Notes: generated from the sequence alone by a model not told the origin. A stretch of DNA of 64,000 nt from Mycolicibacterium frederiksbergense (GCF_029893345.1 NZ_JARXVE010000003.1:372001-436000), one strand, 5' to 3'; positions 51,145 through 62,931 are shown, counted from the first letter of the stretch. Program-made: numbers and translations.

Positions 51145-52284
51145 TCACCTCTGGATTACCACTCGATCACGGCCTTCCCGCTTAGCCCGGTACAACGCTT
51201 CATCGGCGGCGGACATCAGCTGCGCGAGCGAGAGGGCAGTGGTTTCGCTCGTGACCGCCACTCCGATCGACGCGGTCACGGCAATCTCGTCGCCACCGGT
51301 CAACAGGCGCTGTGCTGCGATGGCGGTGCGAATATCTTCGGCTCGGTCGTCGATGTGATCCTCATCGTCAACCTTGAGTAACAGGCAGAACTCTTCGCCG
51401 CCGTAGCGACATACCAGTTCTCCGGGACCCATCAGTCCTCGCAGCGTCATCGCGGACTCCCGTAGCACCTGGTCGCCTACGTCGTGACCATAGGAGTCGT
51501 TAATGTTTTTGAAACGGTCGATATCGATGACCGCGACGGCGCCGGAGGTTAACTTCGCTTGCGCCACCGCCTGTTCGAATCCGCGCCGATTGAGTACATC
51601 GGTTAACGGGTCGAGCGCGACGGCTTCGTGCAGACGATTCTCGAGTCTCTCCTGATTCATCAGGATCAGTCCGACGCCCCAGCCGAGCAGAGCGAGGCCC
51701 TGTACGAAGACCCCGAGTTCCTGGGCGGCTCCTGCGTGCAGGAATCCGGCGTCGGCTGCAAGTTGGCCTGCCATGATGGCTCGAGCGACGTTCGATCCAG
51801 CCGCCACTGCGACGGCGATGAGCACTATGAGCCTCGCCCGGAGTCGCTCGGCTTTCTGGTCCCGGACAACCAGCGCGATCAGCACCAGCAAGCAGAGCAG
51901 TAGAAATGTATTGACCACCATGACGCGCGTGCCGAGATTCCCATTCACGCTCGGCACCCACATGAAAAGTGTGAAGACGGTGCATGCGGGCAATGCGGCC
52001 AAACACCAGCGCGGTTTCTTGCCTGCAAACTGCTGCATGCCGACCAACAGCAGTGCCCAGCTAAAGATCAGCAGTGAGTTGGCGACAGGAATGGACGCCC
52101 AATCCGGGACGATGTCACGCACCGCGATTAGTAGCCAAGCCGCCGCGGCGAGAAAGTTCGACGCGCTCCACGTCACCAAGGCCGGCGAGGCGCTATTACG
52201 GGTGCCCCATCTCATCAGAACGCAGAGAAGCAGGTGCACTGCGGCGATGAACAGCATGACCGTGCGCATATCGATGATCGCCAC
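51145..52284 (-). CDS. Membrane diguanylate cyclase (GGDEF domain)
   Basis: This 379-residue protein has six or so N-terminal helices (about 5-205, MASE-like sensor) and a C-terminal GGDEF domain (about 220-379). The active site is RYGGEEF with IDIDRFKNINDSYGHDVGDQ upstream. The usual inhibitory RxxD five residues before GGEEF is replaced by GPGE, so product inhibition at that site is unlikely. It makes cyclic di-GMP. The signal sensed is unknown. It is not part of the conserved origin block. Confidence 0.88.
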   Translation of the reverse strand: MAIIDMRTVMLFIAAVHLLLCVLMRWGTRNSASPALVTWSASNFLAAAAWLLIAVRDIVPDWASIPVANSLLIFSWALLLVGMQQFAGKKPRWCLAALPACTVFTLFMWVPSVNGNLGTRVMVVNTFLLLCLLVLIALVVRDQKAERLRARLIVLIAVAVAAGSNVARAIMAGQLAADAGFLHAGAAQELGVFVQGLALLGWGVGLILMNQERLENRLHEAVALDPLTDVLNRRGFEQAVAQAKLTSGAVAVIDIDRFKNINDSYGHDVGDQVLRESAMTLRGLMGPGELVCRYGGEEFCLLLKVDDEDHIDDRAEDIRTAIAAQRLLTGGDEIAVTASIGVAVTSETTALSLAQLMSAADEALYRAKREGRDRVVIQR

Positions 52285-53176
52285 CGTGCTCCCCGAAGTT
52301 AGCTATCCCAGAGGGGGACCATGGTGCCACGTGGGAATCGCCTTCGCTGTCTCTCTTCTAAAGAAACGAGACACGCGTCCGAGTCGCTATCTTCCAGCCG
52401 CGACGTCCCAGGTCGTGGTGTCCCATTTCTTGTCTCACACCGCGTGGCTCACATCCTCGCTGCCGGTGGACAATGAGACAGTCGCCGGTATGACGGCACC
52501 GCCGCAGGCGTCGACGCCGATTGTGGCTTCACCGACAAGCTCTCCGGCGCGGCACGCACCGAGCGGCCTGAGGTGCCGGTGGCACATTCTTTGGCGGTTC
52601 CCTGCGCAGGGCGAGATCGCCGATCCCGAACTTCTGCGAGGCAGAGTTTAGGCCTCTGACGGCGTTACGAAGATTCTGATTGAGTTGGCGTTCAGTGGTG
52701 TCGAAGCTCGCACCGATACCGTGCCGTCGGGCGCGACCTGCCAGCCTTGACGTCCGTCGGGTGACCGTGAGTCTGCGCCCTGAACCCTCGACCCCGACAG
52801 ATTTTGAGCGCTGCTGACGATCCCAGCAACGGCCGGCGATCCGCCGGGGGGTTCGCCAGAAGTCACCGATCCGGGAAGATTCGCTGGAACCGGGCCGTCG
52901 TGGCACGAAATAGAGAATTTGCCAAAATTCGACACCCCGTAATCGCTGGAAAAAATTTGCGGGCATGAATGCAAGACGCGACGGATATTTACGCTCGTGC
53001 ACCCCTGTAAGGTGTCACCAGATTCGATATCGTCCCATTAAAACGGGCTGATAGGCCGAAGGGTGGCATGGTCTAATCTTCAGAAGCCAGGTTGCTCTTC
53101 TGGGGCCTCCTGCGTTTGCTGAAGCATCCGTGCTGGGGTGGGGTAATAGTGGAGGAGATCTACAATTTTTGGGCTT
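52285..53176. other. Region without a confident gene
   Basis: This 892-bp stretch holds TGTCTC-type repeats at its left end. A minus-strand frame at 52648-52974 (TTG start, ending NSIRIFVTPSEA) reads like a secreted-protein tail but has no good start or signal and may be a gene remnant. GGAGGAG lies at about 53152-53158, some 18 bp before mmpS. Confidence 0.4.
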
Positions 53177-53596
53177 ATGAAGCGGTTGTGGATCCCGTTA
53201 CTCGCGATCGTCGTGGTCAGTGCCGCTGGATTTACGGTATCTCGACTGCACACGATCTTCGGCTCCGATAAACGGCCGACATATGCCGATACCAAGATCA
53301 ATGATGCAAAACCATTCAATCCCAAGAAATTGACGTACGAGGTTTTCGGGGCTCCGGGAACTGTGGCTGACATCAGCTATTTCGACATCAATGCTGACCC
53401 ACAATTTGTCAAGAAAGTCAGCCTGCCCTGGACCGTGCAATTCGACATCGCCAAGACCACCGCCGTCGGAAGCATCATGGCGCAGGGCGACAGCGACAAT
53501 ATCGGCTGCCGCATCACCGTCGATAACGAGGTGAAGGCCGAGAAGACGTCGAATCAGGTGAACGCCTTCACCTCGTGCCTCCTGAAGGCTGCGTGA
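53177..53596 (+). CDS. MmpS-family membrane protein
   Basis: This 139-residue protein has an N-terminal helix (about 4-22; [20 protein letters not shown]) and the MmpS outer domain: [28 protein letters not shown] and [20 protein letters not shown]. MmpS proteins are periplasmic partners of MmpL lipid exporters. Its stop overlaps the next mmpL start as GTGA. Confidence 0.94.
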   Translation: MKRLWIPLLAIVVVSAAGFTVSRLHTIFGSDKRPTYADTKINDAKPFNPKKLTYEVFGAPGTVADISYFDINADPQFVKKVSLPWTVQFDIAKTTAVGSIMAQGDSDNIGCRITVDNEVKAEKTSNQVNAFTSCLLKAA

Positions 53597-56475
53597 GCGA
53601 CAAAAACATGAATAACGACCAGGCGTCCAAGTCGCGAATCGCCTCGATAATTCGCCGCTTCTCACTCCTGATCATCCTGGGATGGTTGGCGATCACGGTG
53701 CTCGTGACCGTGGCGGTGCCTCCGCTGGAGGTGGTCGAACGCGACCATTCGGTGTCGCTGAGCCCTCCGGATGCGCCGGCGGTCAAAGCGATGAAGCGCA
53801 TGGGCGAGCTGTTCCAGGAGTCCAATTCCGAGAGCGTGGCGGTCATCGTCCTGGAGGGCCAGGAACCCCTCGGCAACGACGCACATGCGTACTACGACAA
53901 GCTCGTTCGTCAGCTGAAAGACGATCCGAAGCACATCCAGCACGTCCAGGATTTCTGGGGCGATCCGCTCACCGCCGGAGCCGCGCAGAGCGCCGACGGT
54001 AAAGCCGCCTATGTGCAATTGAACCTGCACGGGGGCTTTGGCCAGGCCGAGGCCAATGAATCGGTGCGGGCCGTGCAGGACGTCGTGAAAAACACCGAGG
54101 CGCCACCTGGGGTGCAGACCTATGTCACCGGCCCGGCGGCGATCGTCGCCGACATGGGCCAGAGCGGCAACCGGACGGTCATCCTCATCACCCTGGTGAG
54201 CGTCGGGGTGATCTTCTTGATGTTGCTCCTGCTCTACCGGTCGTTCCTCACCGTCATCATCCTGTTGTTCACCGTCGGGATCGAACTGCAGGTGGCCCGC
54301 GGCGTCGTCGCATTCCTCGGCTTACACGGAGTCGTCGGCCTCACCACGTATGTGGTCAATCTGCTGGTATCCGTCGGTATCGCGGCCGGAACCGACTACG
54401 CGATCTTCTTCACCGGCCGATATCAGGAGGCCCGGCAGGCCGGCGAGGACCGGGAAAAGGCCTACTACACCGCCTACCGCGGGGTGGCCAAGGTAGTCCT
54501 GGCCTCCGGTGTGACCATCGCCGGCGCGATCGCCTGCCTGAGTTTCACCCGGTTGCCCTACTTCCAACCGCTGGGCGTCCCCGGGGCGGTGGGCATCCTG
54601 ATTGCGGTGGCGGTCGCGCTCACTCTGGTGCCGGCATGCATCGCCGCGGGCAGTCGGTTCGGCATATTCGATCCCAAGCGACTGGTCATCACCCGCCGGT
54701 GGCGGCGAATCGGCACCGCCATCGTCAGGTGGCCGGCCCCGATCCTGCTCGCCACGTTGTCCGTCGCACTCATCGGGCTGTTGACGCTGCCGGGATACAA
54801 CCCGAGCTACAGCGACCAGAAATACATTCCGCAAGACATCCCCGCCAACCAGGGGTTCGCGGCGGCGTCCCGGCACTTCCCCGAATCGAAGATGACCACG
54901 CCCGACCTGCTACTGGTCGAGGCCGACCACGACATGCGTAATCCAACCGATCTGCTGGTGCTGAACAAGCTGGCCAAGGCGGTGTTCGCGGTTCCCGGAA
55001 TTGCCAACGTGCAATCCATAACCCGGCCCGAGGGCACCCAGATCGAACACTCGTCGATTCCGTTCATGCTGAGCATGTCGAATGCCAGCCAGCGGCTGAG
55101 CCTGCCATTCCAGAAACAGCGCATGGAGGATCTGGTCAAGCAGGCCGACGACATGGAGACCACGATCAGCCTGATGCAGCGCATGTACGCGCTGATGCAG
55201 GAGATGGTCGGTACCACCCATCGCATGGTCGCCACCACGCATCAACTCCAGGCAGATATGTCGGAATTGCGCGACCACATGGCCGATTTCGAGGACTTCT
55301 GGCGGCCGGTGCGTAACTACCTCTACTGGGAGCCGCACTGCTTCGACATTCCGATGTGCTGGTCGGTCCGATCCATCTTCGATGCGCTCGACGGCATCGA
55401 CAACGTGACCGTCAAGATGCAGGGCCTGGTCAAAGAATTGGACCAACTGGACCTGCTCATGCCACAGCTGCTGATGCAGTTCCCGCAGATGATCGCCACC
55501 ATGCAGAGCACCCGCACCATGATGCTGACGATGCACAGCACCATGTCCGGACTTTTCGCCCAGATGGATGAGTCCAGCGACAACGCGTCGGCCATGGGCA
55601 AGGCATTTGACGCGTCGAACAACGACGACTCCTTCTACCTGCCGCCAGATGTGCTGGAGAACAAGGACTTCCAGCGGATCATGGACATCTTCCTGTCCCC
55701 GGACGGGAAAGCCGCGCGCATGCTGATCACCCAGCGCAGCGATCCGGCGACGCCCGAAGGCATTTCGCGGGTCGAGCCGCTCCGCATCGCGGCCGAGGAA
55801 GCGCTCAAGGGCACCCCGCTGGAAAGCTCCCAGCTCTATCTCGCCGGAACCGCGGCGGGGGTGAAGGATCTGGTCGACGGCTCCAAGATTGATCTGATGA
55901 TCGCCGGCGTCTCGGCGCTGTGCCTGATCTTCCTGATCATGGTGCTGATGACGCGCAGCTTCGTCGCGGCCCTGGTCATCGTGGGCACCGTGGCGCTGTC
56001 ATTGGGCGCGTCCTTCGGGCTGTCGGTATTGGCCTGGCAGTACATCCTCGGTCTTCAGATCAACTGGGTGGTGCTGGCCATGTCCGTCATCGTCCTATTG
56101 GCGGTCGGATCCGACTACAACCTGCTGTTGGTGTCGCGGATGAAAGAGGAACTGCACGCGGGCATCAACACCGGAATCATTCGGGCCATGGGCGGCACCG
56201 GCAAGGTGGTGACGGCCGCCGGCCTGGTGTTCGCCGCCACGATGGGGTCGATGATCGTCAGCGACCTGCTGACCATCGGTCAGGTGGGCACCACCATCGG
56301 ACTCGGGCTGCTGTTCGACACCCTGATCGTGCGCGCGTTCATGACACCGTCGATCGCGGCGCTGCTGGGCCGCTGGTTCTGGTGGCCACTGCAAGTCCGC
56401 CCCCGCCCGGCCAGCTCCATGCTTCGGCCGGTCGGACCGCGCCCGCTGGTGCGTTCGCTGATGCTGAGGGATTAG
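53593..56475 (+). CDS. MmpL-family RND transporter (first of a tandem pair)
   Basis: This 960-residue protein has twelve predicted helices in two halves, each preceded by an outer loop. The proton-relay Asp-Tyr pairs are in [14 protein letters not shown] (helix 4) and [16 protein letters not shown] (helix 10). The GTG at 53593 overlaps the mmpS stop. The large loop after helix 7 has a long helical stretch ([20 protein letters not shown]). Such transporters export lipids or siderophores across the inner membrane. The substrate is unknown; the pair resembles mmpS4-mmpL4a-mmpL4b of glycopeptidolipid loci. Confidence 0.93.
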   Translation: MSDKNMNNDQASKSRIASIIRRFSLLIILGWLAITVLVTVAVPPLEVVERDHSVSLSPPDAPAVKAMKRMGELFQESNSESVAVIVLEGQEPLGNDAHAYYDKLVRQLKDDPKHIQHVQDFWGDPLTAGAAQSADGKAAYVQLNLHGGFGQAEANESVRAVQDVVKNTEAPPGVQTYVTGPAAIVADMGQSGNRTVILITLVSVGVIFLMLLLLYRSFLTVIILLFTVGIELQVARGVVAFLGLHGVVGLTTYVVNLLVSVGIAAGTDYAIFFTGRYQEARQAGEDREKAYYTAYRGVAKVVLASGVTIAGAIACLSFTRLPYFQPLGVPGAVGILIAVAVALTLVPACIAAGSRFGIFDPKRLVITRRWRRIGTAIVRWPAPILLATLSVALIGLLTLPGYNPSYSDQKYIPQDIPANQGFAAASRHFPESKMTTPDLLLVEADHDMRNPTDLLVLNKLAKAVFAVPGIANVQSITRPEGTQIEHSSIPFMLSMSNASQRLSLPFQKQRMEDLVKQADDMETTISLMQRMYALMQEMVGTTHRMVATTHQLQADMSELRDHMADFEDFWRPVRNYLYWEPHCFDIPMCWSVRSIFDALDGIDNVTVKMQGLVKELDQLDLLMPQLLMQFPQMIATMQSTRTMMLTMHSTMSGLFAQMDESSDNASAMGKAFDASNNDDSFYLPPDVLENKDFQRIMDIFLSPDGKAARMLITQRSDPATPEGISRVEPLRIAAEEALKGTPLESSQLYLAGTAAGVKDLVDGSKIDLMIAGVSALCLIFLIMVLMTRSFVAALVIVGTVALSLGASFGLSVLAWQYILGLQINWVVLAMSVIVLLAVGSDYNLLLVSRMKEELHAGINTGIIRAMGGTGKVVTAAGLVFAATMGSMIVSDLLTIGQVGTTIGLGLLFDTLIVRAFMTPSIAALLGRWFWWPLQVRPRPASSMLRPVGPRPLVRSLMLRD

Positions 56476-56485
56476 CGAAGGCCGC

Positions 56486-59425
56486 ATGACTGAGAACTCT
56501 CGGCCGCCCTTCATCGCGCGGACAGTACGCCGGTATTCCCCGGTCATCATCGTGGGTTGGTTGACCCTGGTTCTGGTCTTGACCCTGGCATCCGTCGGGG
56601 GTGACTGGTCAGCGGCCATCCCGTCGCTGGAGCGGGTCGCCGAAAAGAACTCCGTTTCGCTGATGCCGGCGGACGCGCCCTCGGCCCAAGCGATGAAACG
56701 CGTCGGCCACAACTTCGAAGAATCCGACTCGGATAGTTTCGCGATGATCGTGCTCGAGGGGCAGCAACCCCTCGGCGACGATGCGCACCAGTACTATTCC
56801 GGGCTGGTTCGCGAATTGCGAAACGATCCCAAGCACGTCGAGCACGTGCAGGACCTGTGGGGCGATCGACTCACGGCGTCGAGCGTGACAAGCCCCGATG
56901 GCAAGGCCACCTACGTCCAGCTGAACCTGGCCGGCGATCAGGGCACTCCCCTGGGCGACGAATCGGTGGCTGCCGTGCGCGACATCGTGGACCGGTCTTC
57001 ACCACCGCCGGGCGTAGAAGTCTACGTAACCGGTGCTGCCCCACTGGCTTCCGATATGCAGCACAGCGGCAACCGATCCATTCTGAAGATCACCGCGGTG
57101 ACCGTCGTGATCATCTTCATCCTGCTCTTCCTGGTCTACCGTTCGATCGTCACGGTGATCCTGCTGCTGACCATGGTGGGAATCGAATTGGCGGCGGCCC
57201 GGGCCATCGTGGCCTATCTGGGCGCCAACGAAGTCTTCGTGCTCTCCACCTTTGCCGTCAACATGCTGGTCTTCCTGGCGATCGCGGCCGGAACCGATTA
57301 CGGCATATTCTTTTTCGGTCGATACCAGGAGGCACGGCAGTCCGGCGAAGACCCGGAAACCGCGTACTACAGCATGTACCGGGGAGTCGCTCCGGTGGTG
57401 CTGGCATCCGGGCTGACCATTGCCGGGGCGATCTTGTGCCTGTCGTTCGCCCGGCTGCCGTATTTCCACACCATGGGTATCCCGTGCGCCATCGGCATGC
57501 TTGCCGCGGTTGCGGTTGCGGTGACCCTGGTCCCAGCCGGAATCGCGGTGGCCAGCCGGTTCGGTCTGCTAGAACCCAAGCGCACCATGCGGGTTCGCCG
57601 CTGGCGCGGGATCGGCACGGCGATCGTCCGCTGGCCGGCACCCATTCTGATCGCGTCGCTGGCGGCGGCACTGGTCGGGCTGCTGGCCCTGCCCGGCTAC
57701 CAGACCAGCTACAACGACCGGCGCTACATTGCCGGAGACATCCCCGCGAATATGGGTTTCGCCGCCGCCGAACGCCACTTCTCCCAGTCGCGCATCACGC
57801 CGGAGATTCTGATGCTCGAGGCCGATCGCGATCTGCGGAATCCGACGGATTTCATTGTGCTGAACAAGCTGGCCAAGGCAATTTTCAAGGTCCGCGGCAT
57901 TTCCCGGGTCCAGGGCATCACCCGGCCGGAGGGCACGCCGATCGAGCACACCTCGATCCCGTTCATGATCAGCCTGCAAAGTGCGGGCCAGGTACAGGCG
58001 ACGGAGTTTCAGAAGGCCCGCATCGACGACATGCTGAAACAGGCCGACGACATGGCGGTGATGATCCAGACCATGGAGCACACCTACGACGTGATGCAAA
58101 AGATGGCGGCCACCACCCATAACATGGTCGACCGGACCCACGAAATGCAGCAGATCGCCCAAGATCTGCGTGGCAGCATCTCCATCTTCGACGACATGTT
58201 CCGGCCGATCCGCAATTACTTCTATTGGGAGCCACACTGTTTCGACATCCCGATCTGCTGGTCACTGCGGTCGATCTTCGACGCGATGGACGGCGTCGAC
58301 AAGCTTGACGACAACTTGGCCATCATGGTCAAGGACATGGATCAGCTGGACGCGCTCATGCCACAGATGCTCGCCCAGTTCCCGCAGATGATCGCGATCA
58401 TGAAGACGATGCGCACGATGTCGCTGACCACGCACACCACCATGTCGGGACTGATGGCCCAGATGGATGAGACGAGCAAGGACGCCGCCGTCATGGGGCA
58501 GACTTTCGACGCGGCCCGCAACGATGACTCGTTCTTCTTGCCGCCAGAGGTGTTCCAGAATCCGGACTTCCAGCGCGCGATGAATTCCTTCATCTCCCCG
58601 GACGGAAAATCGGTGCGATTCATCATCTCCCACAACGGCGATCCGGCGTCCCCGGAGGGAATCGAGCGGGTAGAACAGGTCCAGACCGCGGCCGAGGAGG
58701 CGCTCAAGGGCACACCGCTGGTGGGCGCCAAGATCTATCTCGCCGGCGCCGCATCGACCGCGAAGGACTGGCACGACGGTTCCCGCTACGACCTGTTGAT
58801 CGCCGGGATCTCGGCCATCTGTCTGGTTTTCCTCATCATGCTGTTCATCACCCGAAGTTTCATCGCGGCCCTGGTCATCGTGGGGACAGTGCTGCTGTCG
58901 CTGGGCGCATCGTTCGGGCTCTCAGTGCTGCTCTGGCAGTACATCCTGGGAATCCATCTGCACTGGATGGTGCTCGCGATGTCGGTGATCATCCTGTTGG
59001 CGGTGGGTTCGGACTACAACCTGCTGCTGGTGTCGCGGATGAAAGAGGAGATCGGCGCGGGCATCAATACCGGCATCATTCGCGCGATGGGCGGCACCGG
59101 CAAGGTCGTCACGTCGGCCGGGGTTGTATTTGCCTGCACCATGGCCGCGATGGCGGTCAGCGATCTGCGCATCATCGGCCAGATCGGCACGACCATCGGA
59201 CTGGGTCTGATGTTCGACACCATGATCGTGCGCTCGTTCATGACCCCGTCGATCGCCGCCCTGCTGGGCCCGTGGTTCTGGTGGCCGCAGCGGGTGCGTC
59301 CCCGGCCTGCCAGTGCGCTGTTGCGCCCGCATGGGCCGCGTCCGCTGGTCCGTTCGCTGTTGGGTCAACCCCACCCCGACGAGGGGGCGGCGAACACCCA
59401 GCCGATCAAGGTAACTGAAAGTTGA
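56486..59425 (+). CDS. MmpL-family RND transporter (second of a tandem pair)
   Basis: This 979-residue paralogue of the upstream MmpL starts 11 bp after its stop. It has the same architecture with [14 protein letters not shown] and [16 protein letters not shown]. The two are similar along their whole length, including PHCFDIP.CWS.RSIFDA in the second loop, so a tandem duplication is the likely origin. Both are probably needed for one substrate. A strong hairpin overlaps the stop. Confidence 0.93.
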   Translation: MTENSRPPFIARTVRRYSPVIIVGWLTLVLVLTLASVGGDWSAAIPSLERVAEKNSVSLMPADAPSAQAMKRVGHNFEESDSDSFAMIVLEGQQPLGDDAHQYYSGLVRELRNDPKHVEHVQDLWGDRLTASSVTSPDGKATYVQLNLAGDQGTPLGDESVAAVRDIVDRSSPPPGVEVYVTGAAPLASDMQHSGNRSILKITAVTVVIIFILLFLVYRSIVTVILLLTMVGIELAAARAIVAYLGANEVFVLSTFAVNMLVFLAIAAGTDYGIFFFGRYQEARQSGEDPETAYYSMYRGVAPVVLASGLTIAGAILCLSFARLPYFHTMGIPCAIGMLAAVAVAVTLVPAGIAVASRFGLLEPKRTMRVRRWRGIGTAIVRWPAPILIASLAAALVGLLALPGYQTSYNDRRYIAGDIPANMGFAAAERHFSQSRITPEILMLEADRDLRNPTDFIVLNKLAKAIFKVRGISRVQGITRPEGTPIEHTSIPFMISLQSAGQVQATEFQKARIDDMLKQADDMAVMIQTMEHTYDVMQKMAATTHNMVDRTHEMQQIAQDLRGSISIFDDMFRPIRNYFYWEPHCFDIPICWSLRSIFDAMDGVDKLDDNLAIMVKDMDQLDALMPQMLAQFPQMIAIMKTMRTMSLTTHTTMSGLMAQMDETSKDAAVMGQTFDAARNDDSFFLPPEVFQNPDFQRAMNSFISPDGKSVRFIISHNGDPASPEGIERVEQVQTAAEEALKGTPLVGAKIYLAGAASTAKDWHDGSRYDLLIAGISAICLVFLIMLFITRSFIAALVIVGTVLLSLGASFGLSVLLWQYILGIHLHWMVLAMSVIILLAVGSDYNLLLVSRMKEEIGAGINTGIIRAMGGTGKVVTSAGVVFACTMAAMAVSDLRIIGQIGTTIGLGLMFDTMIVRSFMTPSIAALLGPWFWWPQRVRPRPASALLRPHGPRPLVRSLLGQPHPDEGAANTQPIKVTES

Positions 59426-59450
59426 GCGCCGGCCGATGGCCGGCGCTCAA
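59422..59450. terminator. Bidirectional hairpin between mmpL and the hemophore-like gene
   Basis: TTGAGCGCCGGC (59422-59433) pairs fully with GCCGGCGCTCAA (59439-59450) and starts within the mmpL stop codon. Confidence 0.75.
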
Positions 59451-59470
59451 CGGCGAATCCGTTGTGCGGT

Positions 59471-59809
59471 TCAGTATTTGACGCAGCTGGTCAACATCTG
59501 CTGGAAGACCGGTAGGGCTTGAGCGGCTCCCGGGTTGTTCTTGATCTGATTGAGCAGGTTCACCCGTTCATCCCGCGGCGCAGCCAGGAACACCCGCAGG
59601 AACTGCAGGTTGGGCGGTGACTGGTCGAGATACTGCGCGGCCAGCGGATTCTCGGCATGTACCGCGGCCATCGCCTGGTCATAGCTGCAGGTCGAATTGA
59701 CCATCGGGCCGAGATCGGGTGCGGCGGAGGCGAACCCGGCCCCAGCGGTCAACGACAACGTCACACCTCCGACGGCGACGGCCAGCCTGGTCAACGGACG
59801 CTTGTTCAT
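59471..59809 (-). CDS. Secreted hemophore-related protein
   Basis: This 112-residue protein has a Sec signal peptide (about 1-30; RLAVAVGGVTLSLTAGAGFA, cleavage after SAA). A small helical domain follows: NSTCSYDQAMAAVHAENPLA, LQFLRVFLAAPRDERVNLL and the final TSCVKY, with two cysteines. This matches the mycobacterial hemophore (Rv0203-like) family. Haem binding is inferred from family. It is convergent with mmpL. Confidence 0.85.
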   Translation of the reverse strand: MNKRPLTRLAVAVGGVTLSLTAGAGFASAAPDLGPMVNSTCSYDQAMAAVHAENPLAAQYLDQSPPNLQFLRVFLAAPRDERVNLLNQIKNNPGAAQALPVFQQMLTSCVKY

Positions 59810-60659
59810 ATTTCCCCTCTTGTCAATTGTTGTGCCAACTCACATCGTCCAGCTAAGTCCCGTGTCGGGCCTGGATCGCGTTGTTTCAATTACCACTAAA
59901 CCATCAAACGCAAATCTTATGCCGGGACTATCCGTCATATCGATTGTTGATTGCGATGCGTTACGCGGCAAACCGTAAGACAATATGTAGGGATATTTCC
60001 CCAAAGCCGGTGCCACAACGATTTCCCCTGGGTGTGTGGGTTTGCCGAGCTGGGGGTGGTGTTGCTGTGGCTGGGTGATCGAGAACACGCTCACCGGCGT
60101 CGCCGACGTGCTGTTCGAGGGCCGTTGCGAGAGACGACCGGCCCGCCCCATCCGGGCCGCGAGCAACCTGCTATCTGAACGCCAGTTCGACCCAGTCGGG
60201 CGGTGCGATGGTAGAAAAATCGGAAAATACCTGGGCAAATCTGATCCGCATCGCTCCAACTGGGTGTAGGTGAGCGATACTCGGCCGACGAGGTGAACCT
60301 TTGGGCAAACTCACATGGATGCGGCTGAGGTGTCTGCCACCACAATCGACGGTGTCTGGGTCTGAGTTCAGCCAATATCCCGAATCCGCGGGCGGGTGTC
60401 GCGCTGCGATTGTGTTCAGATAGCTGTGCCGCTCGTGGCTAAGACCATTTGCTCGTTATCCGCTGGGCAGCCTTGTACTCGTCATCAAGGTCGAGCTAAC
60501 GTCTGAGCCGCAGTAGCCACGTGCTTGGCCGGTCGGATTCGCGCCACGAATATTCAGAAACGGGGACCTGATGGACGACGCTGCGTTGCAATTCGTACGT
60601 CTTTTGCCGGAGCTAACTATTTCCGTGTCGCAATCGGTAGTGGCCGCGGAGGCGTGTTC
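59810..60659. other. Intergenic region without a recognised gene
   Basis: This 850-bp gap lies between the divergent hemophore-like gene and the sulfotransferase-like gene. No reading frame shows a family motif. The part at about 59890-60010 is AT-richer than its surroundings and may contain the hemophore promoter. Confidence 0.5.
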
Positions 60660-61631
60660 ATGACCGCCAGTGACGGGCTGATCGGGGCACCGGCGCGCCC
60701 GGTGGTGTTGTTCGTGCTGGGCATGGGCCGGTCGGGCACCTCGGCGCTGACGCGGGTGCTCTCACTGTGTGGCGCGGCGCTTCCGAGCGGAATGATGGGG
60801 GCCGACCGAAGCAACCAGCGGGGTTACTGGGAGCCGCGGGCGGGTCTGTACCTCAACGAGACGTTCCTGTATCGCCACGGCAGCAGCTATTTCGACCCGA
60901 CACTGCGGTTGCAGGAGGAAGGCGGGTTGGCCGACGAAGACGCGGCAGCCTTCACCGCCAAGATCCGGGACTATCTTCGGACGCTGCCGGCCGCGCCGGT
61001 AGTGGTGGTGAAGGTCCTGCACATCTCGGTCCTGGCCCGGATGTGGTTCGAGGCGGCGAAGCAGGCCGGGTTCGACGTCGCGGCCGTGCTTGCCGTGCGT
61101 GATCCGCAGGAGGTCACCGGGTCGCTGGCGAAGTTCATGGAGGCATCGCCGCAGCTCTCGAGCGGTTTGTGGCTGAAATACAACCTGCTCGCCGAGCGTG
61201 AAACTCGTGGAATGCCACGCGTGTTCGTCGATTACGCCAACTTCCTCGAGGATTGGCGGCGTGAGGTCAAACGCATCGCCCATGCCCTTCCGGTCGACCT
61301 CGATACCGGGGAGCAGGCCGCGGTTGAGCAGTTCCTGGCCAAGGACCTGCGGCATCAGCGGCAGTGCGGCCCGATCATCGAGCCGTTCGGGACGGACTGG
61401 CTCTCGGCGGGTTACCGCACGTTGAGTGCGGCGGCGCGGGACGAGCCGTGGGATCAGGCGGAGTTGGACCGGATTTTCGAGGGATACCGGTCGGCCGAAC
61501 ATGGTTTCCGGACGGCTATCACCGATTTCCGCGGTCAGTTCAGCAGGCGGTACCGGTTCTCTCGAGCGTTCATGAAGCCGGTGTACGAGGCCGTCGCACT
61601 TGCGCACGGACGCCGAGGAACCTGGGCCTGA
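60660..61631 (+). CDS. Sulfotransferase-family protein
   Basis: This 323-residue protein starts MTASDGLIGAPARPVVLFVL; the longer frame from 60525 lacks support, while GGAGG precedes this ATG. The PAPS 5'-phosphosulfate loop GMGRSGTSALTRVL is near residue 21. A 3'-phosphate-type segment RDPQEVTGSLAKFMEASPQL is near 158. It probably transfers sulfate to a carbohydrate or lipid, or is an inactive relative. It lies 7 bp from the convergent rmlA. Confidence 0.82.
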   Translation: MTASDGLIGAPARPVVLFVLGMGRSGTSALTRVLSLCGAALPSGMMGADRSNQRGYWEPRAGLYLNETFLYRHGSSYFDPTLRLQEEGGLADEDAAAFTAKIRDYLRTLPAAPVVVVKVLHISVLARMWFEAAKQAGFDVAAVLAVRDPQEVTGSLAKFMEASPQLSSGLWLKYNLLAERETRGMPRVFVDYANFLEDWRREVKRIAHALPVDLDTGEQAAVEQFLAKDLRHQRQCGPIIEPFGTDWLSAGYRTLSAAARDEPWDQAELDRIFEGYRSAEHGFRTAITDFRGQFSRRYRFSRAFMKPVYEAVALAHGRRGTWA

Positions 61632-61638
61632 CCGGCGA

Positions 61639-62505
61639 CTACTGGTGCTCTAATAGGTCCAGCAGGTAGCCGCCGTATCCCGATTTGAGCAGCTCCTTGC
61701 CGCGGAGGGCCAGTTGGTCGTCGTCGATGAATCCTGCCCGCCACGCAATCTCCTCGGGCACGCCGATTTTCAGTCCCTGTCGGCGTTCGATGGTGCGAAC
61801 GTAATCGCTGGCGTCCAAAAGCGAGTCGACGGTGCCGGTGTCCAGCCAGGCGGTTCCGCGGGCCAGCACCTCGACCGAGAGCTGCCCCCGATCCAGATAG
61901 GTCTGGTTGATCTCGGTGATCTCGTACTCGCCTCGAGCGGATTTGCGAAGTGACCGAGCGATCTCGATGACGTTGTTGTCGTAGAAATACAAGCCCGGCA
62001 CCGCGTAATGGGATTTGGGGGTGACCGGCTTCTCCTCCAGGGACAGCGCCGTTCCGTCCGCACCGAACTCCACCACGCCGTAGGCCGACGGGTTGGCCAC
62101 CCAGTAGGCGAAGATCGCGCCGCCGTTGACATTCTGGAATCTGCGCAAACTGGTGCCCAAGCCCGGGCCGTAGAAGACGTTATCGCCCAATGCAAGCGCG
62201 ACGGTGTCGTTACCGATGTGCTCGGCACCGATGATGAACGCCTGCGCCAGCCCTTCGGGCTGATCCTGGACCGCGTAGTGCAGGCTCACACCGAAGGCCG
62301 AGCCGTCACCGAGCAGCCGTTCGAAGGCCGGGGCATCAGCTGGTGTGGTTATCACCAGGATGTCGCGAATACCGGCCATGATCAGTGTGGACAACGGATA
62401 GTAGACGAGCGGTTTGTCGTAAACCGGCAGTAGCTGCTTGCTGACACCCATCGTGATCGGGTGCAGCCGAGTGCCGGAACCGCCGGCAAGAATGATTCCG
62501 CGCAT
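61639..62505 (-). CDS. rmlA: Glucose-1-phosphate thymidylyltransferase RmlA
   Basis: This 288-residue enzyme makes dTDP-glucose, the first step to dTDP-rhamnose. The nucleotide-binding signature [20 protein letters not shown] with [11 protein letters not shown] is intact, as are [12 protein letters not shown] and [20 protein letters not shown]. The length is typical. In GPL loci an rmlA copy supplies 6-deoxyhexoses for lipid glycosylation; a second copy for cell-wall rhamnose usually lies elsewhere. Confidence 0.95.
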   Translation of the reverse strand: MRGIILAGGSGTRLHPITMGVSKQLLPVYDKPLVYYPLSTLIMAGIRDILVITTPADAPAFERLLGDGSAFGVSLHYAVQDQPEGLAQAFIIGAEHIGNDTVALALGDNVFYGPGLGTSLRRFQNVNGGAIFAYWVANPSAYGVVEFGADGTALSLEEKPVTPKSHYAVPGLYFYDNNVIEIARSLRKSARGEYEITEINQTYLDRGQLSVEVLARGTAWLDTGTVDSLLDASDYVRTIERRQGLKIGVPEEIAWRAGFIDDDQLALRGKELLKSGYGGYLLDLLEHQ

Positions 62506-62931
62506 GTATGCCCCTACGCCCCGGAATGAACGGTTTCGCCGCGCTTGGTGGCGGCGAGAACTTTTTCTGGCTCGTCACGGCGCAGCACGCCCGTCACCCT
62601 ATCGTGCCGGCGCCGGCGCTGACGACGAAATGGGCTGTGACGGGCCGAGAGTGTGGCGGATGGGGCCAGGTATCGACTGGCCTGCCGTCGGCGTGCGGGA
62701 GCCGGAGATTCGAGGCTGGGTATTTGCCAATCGAATAGCTTCGGTGGGATATCGCCGGGAAAACCGGCTGAGTTGACGCATTGCGGATTCGCGAAATTGG
62801 GCTCTCGGTGAAATGTTCGAAAAACTACAGATGCGTAAAATCTGTTGTTAGCCTGAGGAATCCGAGATCTGACGGCCCAAAATTCAGCATCGTCTACTAG
62901 TGTGCATCTGCGTGGGGGCCGCGAAACTGTC
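62506..62931. promoter_or_regulatory. Divergent promoter region between rmlA and the glycosyltransferase gene
   Basis: This 426-bp noncoding stretch lies between divergent genes. A TAAAAT hexamer near 62836 could be a -10 element for the rightward gene. No clear operator or hairpin is seen. Confidence 0.35.

Larger units (their letters stand above)
50657..52439. repeat. Inverted TGTGAGACAAG motifs flanking the SDR fragment and the GGDEF gene
   Basis: TGTGAGACAAG at 50657-50667 is followed by TGGGAC (50674-50679). The same 11-mer is inverted at 52429-52439 and again followed by TGGGAC. A second inverted pair, GTGTCTCGTTTCT, is at 51021-51033 and 52362-52374. Further TGTCTC copies lie at 51055, 51084, 52348 and (inverted) 52474. 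No matching target duplication was found. They may be ends of a lost insertion element. Confidence 0.35.

Noticed and set aside
50652..52444. Calling the TGTGAGACAAG pair an insertion element
   Set aside because: No transposase gene and no target duplication were found; only the repeats are reported.
59840..60259. A 139-codon minus-strand ORF upstream of the hemophore-like gene
   Set aside because: No recognisable domain, no Shine-Dalgarno and low-complexity composition.
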